Source of the DNA: Siphonodentalium dalli
Taxonomy: Eukaryota; Mollusca; Scaphopoda; Gadilida; Siphonodentaliidae
Reading direction: 5' to 3'
Assembly (NCBI GenBank): GCA_032622095.1
Contig: CP136066.1
Coordinates: forward strand, 191,818,816-191,882,815
DNA length: 64,000 nt
The number at the start of each line of letters is the position of its first letter. Position 1 is the first letter of the stretch. A program made the position numbers and the translations under genes. Shown piece by piece: positions 60,434 to 64,000 of the stretch. The notes beneath the pieces were generated by a model. It had not been told where the DNA came from and did no database searches. It saw only the letters and a list, made by a program, of their open reading frames with translations.

Positions 60434-60597
60434 GGATCAACAACTCGTCCCAAGTTTATAGCGGAATTTACATAAGCGAGTCCAGTAAATTAGGTCTGGA
60501 TAGAGCCTTTGTCGAGGCCCAGACCTAATTTACTGGACTAGTTTTGTAAATTCAGCTATAAACTGGGGACGAGTTGTAGTTTATAGTTACATGATCC
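60434..60597. mobile_element. Foldback MITE with ~65-75 bp arms
   Basis: GGATCAACAACTCGTCCCAA, GTTTATAGC, GTCCAGTAAATTAGGTCTGG form the left arm. The right arm inverts these (CCAGACCTAATTTACTGGAC, GCTATAAAC, GGGGACGAGTTGTAG, ATGATCC). The loop is ATAGAGCCTTTGTCGAGGC. A half copy lies in lectin intron 2 (36295-36400). Confidence 0.85.
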
Positions 60598-61392
60598 AAA
60601 ACTTCCACAAAATATACTTTAAATCAACAAATGGGACGTGAAACTAACATCGGCATATATAAGGCATGTGATGACGTTTCACGTAAATATGCATTGTTTG
60701 CACGCGTAAATAAATAGTCCTAGATAAATAAATACGCTTTGAAGTATTTAAAGTGACGTGAAAAACTCCGGTAAGGTGATGAAATAGAAATGGAGATTAA
60801 TCATGCTCATAGTTGTTATTTCTACGAACATTAATCCAAATTGACCACACACACACCGCCATTCGTATATATTAATTAAATGCATTGAACTCGATGGCGA
60901 AATCATTGGTGTTAGTTTATCGCGGATAGTAGCGTCCCGGATCGAGATGTAAATATTTACAATTGAGCGTAGTTCAGACGATGTTTTCTATGGAGTGGTA
61001 TGGTCGATTTCTATGAAATTTTCGGCGATGTTAGTAGAATGCTACCTTTCCCAGTTTGTCATTGTGTCAGAGTACTAACTTATCAGTTTCACACACTCAA
61101 ACAAGTTCATCAAACCTGACGGACGTCAATAGTCACGTTTGCGCAACAATAATACATTATGGTACACCTGACACTATTTCCTTTTATGCAACGAAAGTTA
61201 CATATCACAATATATACAATGGATTTATTGAATGGAATGAGGGTATGCTCATGTAATAAAGAACATTACAGTACCGACGCGACGAAAATTTAGTCTGGTC
61301 GATCACATGTGCATAGCCACAGGGTCTTTGTTCTGCCGGTGTCCTACGTTGGATCTGAATTTTTCACGAAGTCTGCATTGCTTGCTGTATCA

Positions 61393-61595
61393 CTACCACC
61401 TCACCCACAGCATGTAGGCTAAGGTCACTGTTGAGATGACCAGAGAATATCCGAACTGCATATCTCCAGAACCGTTGCACAGATCAGTGGAACAGTAACA
61501 CGTGTGAAAACCGAAGTCGACGGCCATATCTGGATCGCATTTCGCTTCCATTTCTTCTGGAATGCACTTCCGTTCAAGCGTCACGATACCGGTAA
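61393..61595 (-). CDS. Terminal exon of a Ly6/uPAR-like (three-finger) GPI-anchored protein
   Basis: Acceptor TATATATTTTCAG, then 203 nt on the minus strand to TAG 61395-61393. Encodes GIVTLERKC, AKCDPDMAVDFGFHTCYCST then DLCNGSG, and a hydrophobic tail (YSLVISTVTLAYMLW). CYCSTDLCN is the C-terminal signature of the Ly6/three-finger fold (C-x-C-x3-LCN). Loss of the tail and GPI attachment near the Asn-Gly-Ser is expected, giving a cell-surface protein. Upstream exons with the signal peptide and first finger should lie at higher coordinates and were not recognised in the remaining 2.4 kb. Phase at the acceptor: two bases complete a split codon. Confidence 0.75.
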
Positions 61596-62033
61596 CTGAA
61601 AATATATAGCGTCCAAGCGATATTGGTAAATGAAAATGTATAACGTTCAAGCATCATGGTACATTGTTACCGCTAATTGAAAATACATATAAAATATGTA
61701 GCTAGTGTCGTCCCTTAACTCTTTCGCTACCAAACGCGCATAAATGCGAACTTCGAAGACGCTGCCAATCGCGCATTTTTGCGAATTTGGTATGTAGTCT
61801 AATGTATGGGATATAACTCTATTCTTTCCGGCATGTTTGACAGTGTACAATGTATTCATCTGTAGTACTGTTGCGCGCGAACAATTTAAAGCGACAATGT
61901 CCTCAAGGTCATGCTATTTCTGACATTATGGGAGTACAGTCAGAGCCGGAATATTGCGTCATTGTTGTTAGCACGTGGTTATCAGTCGAAAATGGTTGCT
62001 CGCAAAAGACTCAGGACTGAAGAAGTTATTGTT

Positions 62034-62390
62034 ATAACCTCTATACTCTAATGATCGAGGGGCGCCTGCGGCGCATAAGATACTTATACCTAATATTTAT
62101 GTGGCAGTAGCCTCTATAGGGGCGCCTGCGGCGCATAAGATACTATGGGTGGCGGGATGGGGAGGTGGGTGGGTAACTAACCTCTATACTCTAATGATCG
62201 AGGGGCGCCTGCGGCGCATAAGATACTTATACCTATTATTTATGTGGGCAGTAGTCTCTATAGGGGCGCCTGCGGCGCATAAGATAATATATGGATGGCT
62301 GGATAGGGTGGCGGGTGGGTAACTAACCTCTATACTCTAATGATCGAGGGGTGCCTGCGGCGCATAAGATACTTATACCTATTATTTATA
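62034..62390 (+). repeat. 143-146 bp tandem array with GGCGCCTGCGGCGC cores
   Basis: Units start CTATACTCTAATGATCGAGG at 62041, 62184 and 62330 (2.4 copies). Each holds two copies of GGGGCGCCTGCGGCGCATAA then GATA, so the core recurs about every 60-85 bp (five times in all, one as GGTGCC). Non-coding. Confidence 0.9.
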
Positions 62391-62534
62391 ATACACCTTT
62401 ACTGGTTTTGAACAACCCTTGTCTATTGTATCGTTTTCCAGTGGTGATAACAAGCAACTAAATTAATTATGCTGGTGAGTTGACCATGCGTACGCCCGCG
62501 ACCCATATAATTCACATAAATCATCGTACAACCC

Positions 62535-62965
62535 AATTTTCCTGAAATTCAAGATGGCCGTCAAGATCACGTGACTTATAAGGGGCAGAGCAGGGCCATA
62601 TGTCCCCCTGCAGGTATATATACATATGGGTATGGTTATATATATATATATATATTTGGAATTGTACCTATCAGGGAATATTCAAGCAACAAAAGCACGA
62701 ACTCAACAAAGTGCGCCATTGTATCCCATTTTGCTACAAATAGGTGGCAACTTGCATAAATCCAAGATGGACGCCAAGGTCACGTGACCTATTTTATGTC
62801 CAAAGTGGTTTCATATAGGTTACTCCCGTGTACCTTACTGTTGGACATCGTAAAATTGGGTTGAAAATTAGAAAATAAACAACACACCCATTCATACCCA
62901 CACAAACTGTACATATACCGGCAAATAGCCACTAATCCAAGATGGCACGTGACCTTGGTGGGCGT
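62535..62965. repeat. Three AAGATGG…AAGGTCACGTGACC repeats and (TA)n
   Basis: AAGATGGCCGTCAAGATCACGTGAC (62550), CCAAGATGGACGCCAAGGTC then ACGTGACC (62762) and CCAAGATGGCACGTGACCTTGG (62937) are variants of one unit, each with a CACGTG E-box. A (TA)n microsatellite lies at 62637-62655. Confidence 0.6.
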
Positions 62966-63180
62966 GTCCACGGCGGTATTCGACAGGGTATACCTATGTC
63001 TATATACATGTGAAGTTTCAACTAATTATATTAGAAACTGCTTGAGATATAATGTATTACCCATATATACCTGAAATACATGGATATATGTACAGGATGC
63101 GTGGCACTGGGGGGTACGTCTGTGGTGGCGGGTGGCAGCGAAAGAGTTAAACTGTTTATGTCCGCGATGGGGGGTTTAAG

Positions 63181-63212
63181 CATCTATTGGGCGAGGCTGA
63201 GTCCAATAGATG
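63181..63212. repeat. Short hairpin
   Basis: CATCTATTGG, a 12-base loop, then CCAATAGATG. Perfect 10-bp arms. Confidence 0.6.
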
Positions 63213-63568
63213 ACAAATCCCCCGAGCGAACATACACAGTTGAATACGACAACATTAGCTACATATTTGATTTATCCATCGCACAAAACTTGCCTTTTGC
63301 GAAGTAAATCTGTCATTTTCATTAGCTTTACATTCGTTTCTTCGGTGACGCCCATACATTTATTAGGTCAAGCAAACTAATTAGCATTCATGACGTTCCA
63401 AAACCGGAGTATATCTTAGAGCGAAATAGTTCGTTGGTTTTTTAAAGTTATTCTAAGCTGGCCTTGTACTAATGGTTTACAGATGTTTAGAGCGAAAACG
63501 CATATCCGTTTACGAATTTTGTATCAATTGCGGTGAATTATGGACGTTAAAACGTCCCAAAATCACAA

Positions 63569-63632
63569 TGACGTCATTTAGGTCGGTTGACGTCCCTAGT
63601 TACCTGCGCAATTTGCATATGCAATGACGTCA
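63569..63632. promoter_or_regulatory. Pair of CRE-like TGACGTCA sites
   Basis: Two perfect 8-bp palindromes TGACGTCA at 63569 and 63625, 56 bp apart, both preceded by CAA. Downstream, CCTAATAAAG(A/C)TAC units repeat at 63648-63695. A CREB/ATF-bound element is possible, but no promoter or gene is seen within the window. Confidence 0.35.
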
Positions 63633-64000
63633 CGAAAGTAGTAACGACCTAATAAAGATACGTTGACCTAATAAAGCTACATTGACGTAATAAACATAAC
63701 GTTTATTAGGCAGGCCTTATGTAGGCAATAGAGGTAGTGAGCGGTGGATAAATACATGTATAGAGAGATTTGCCTGTGTTATACACACCTAGTCCAAGTT
63801 TCCGTCATCATGTTCATTTCATTCATGAAATGTCGCCACACCCATCTTGATTTCAACGAAGCTCGACCAGTAACATGACCATGTAGCTTTCCCCCATTGA
63901 CCGAATTCGCGTGAACCTGAATATATCTTCTACTTTGTTTGGATTATCAGAGACCATCAGATGAATATATGTAAGCTGTGTATTCTTAATATGATAACAA

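Overview
The window reads as nuclear DNA of an invertebrate animal. A mollusc, quite possibly a bivalve, is the best guess. The reasons are: AT-rich sequence full of ACATGTA-type motifs; sparse, widely spaced exons with GT/AG borders; a secreted PAN-EGF-C-type-lectin gene; abundant BED-finger hAT transposons, L1/Tx1-type LINEs and a Crypton-type tyrosine recombinase; and many CGTCCGTCC-bearing dispersed repeats of a kind common in molluscan genomes. No species can be named. No CRISPR, operon, rRNA or confident tRNA gene was seen. There are no N gaps.

Layout. (1) 1-1049: right part of a hAT-like element with TTCGAATATTCG-type ends and a relic BED-finger exon. (2) 1289-20746: a ~9.7 kb segment present twice head-to-tail, about 0.1% different by eye, with a 3-bp CAA microhomology junction at 10992-10994. 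Inside each copy a 3.58 kb hAT element (8-bp target duplication ATCATACT) contains a second, nested 1.58 kb hAT element (target duplication GATGCGAC) that carries a decayed, once-spliced BED-finger transposase. The order of events is therefore outer hAT, inner hAT, segment duplication. (3) 20747-35 kb: no supportable gene. It is a field of dispersed repeats: hairpin-headed CGTCC-tract elements, all on the + strand; a TTAA-flanked MITE; a MITE with ~90-bp inverted arms; and degenerate tandem arrays.

(4) 35272-43182, minus strand: the best host gene. Four exons with matching phases give a predicted 263-residue secreted protein: signal peptide, PAN/apple-like module, short EGF-like module, C-type lectin domain. 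Intron 1 contains a relic second copy of the EGF exon and several minisatellites. (5) 43964-52105, plus strand: an L1/Tx1-type LINE with an intact ORF1, an unusual 2.9 kb spacer, an ORF2 broken by three frameshifts and one stop, and a poly(A) tail. (6) 52570-54144: an uninterrupted 524-residue Crypton-type tyrosine recombinase with a complete-looking catalytic set, flanked by related inverted arms. (7) 54.5-64 kb: foldback elements, relics of a Jockey/CR1-like gag and of an AP-endonuclease domain (both minus), the terminal exon of a Ly6/uPAR-like GPI-anchored protein (minus), a GGCGCC-rich 143-146 bp array and a CRE-like pair.

The window thus holds one nearly complete lectin gene and one terminal exon of a second host gene in a landscape made mostly of mobile elements of several classes. 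The recombinase ORF is the open question: live transposon or domesticated gene.
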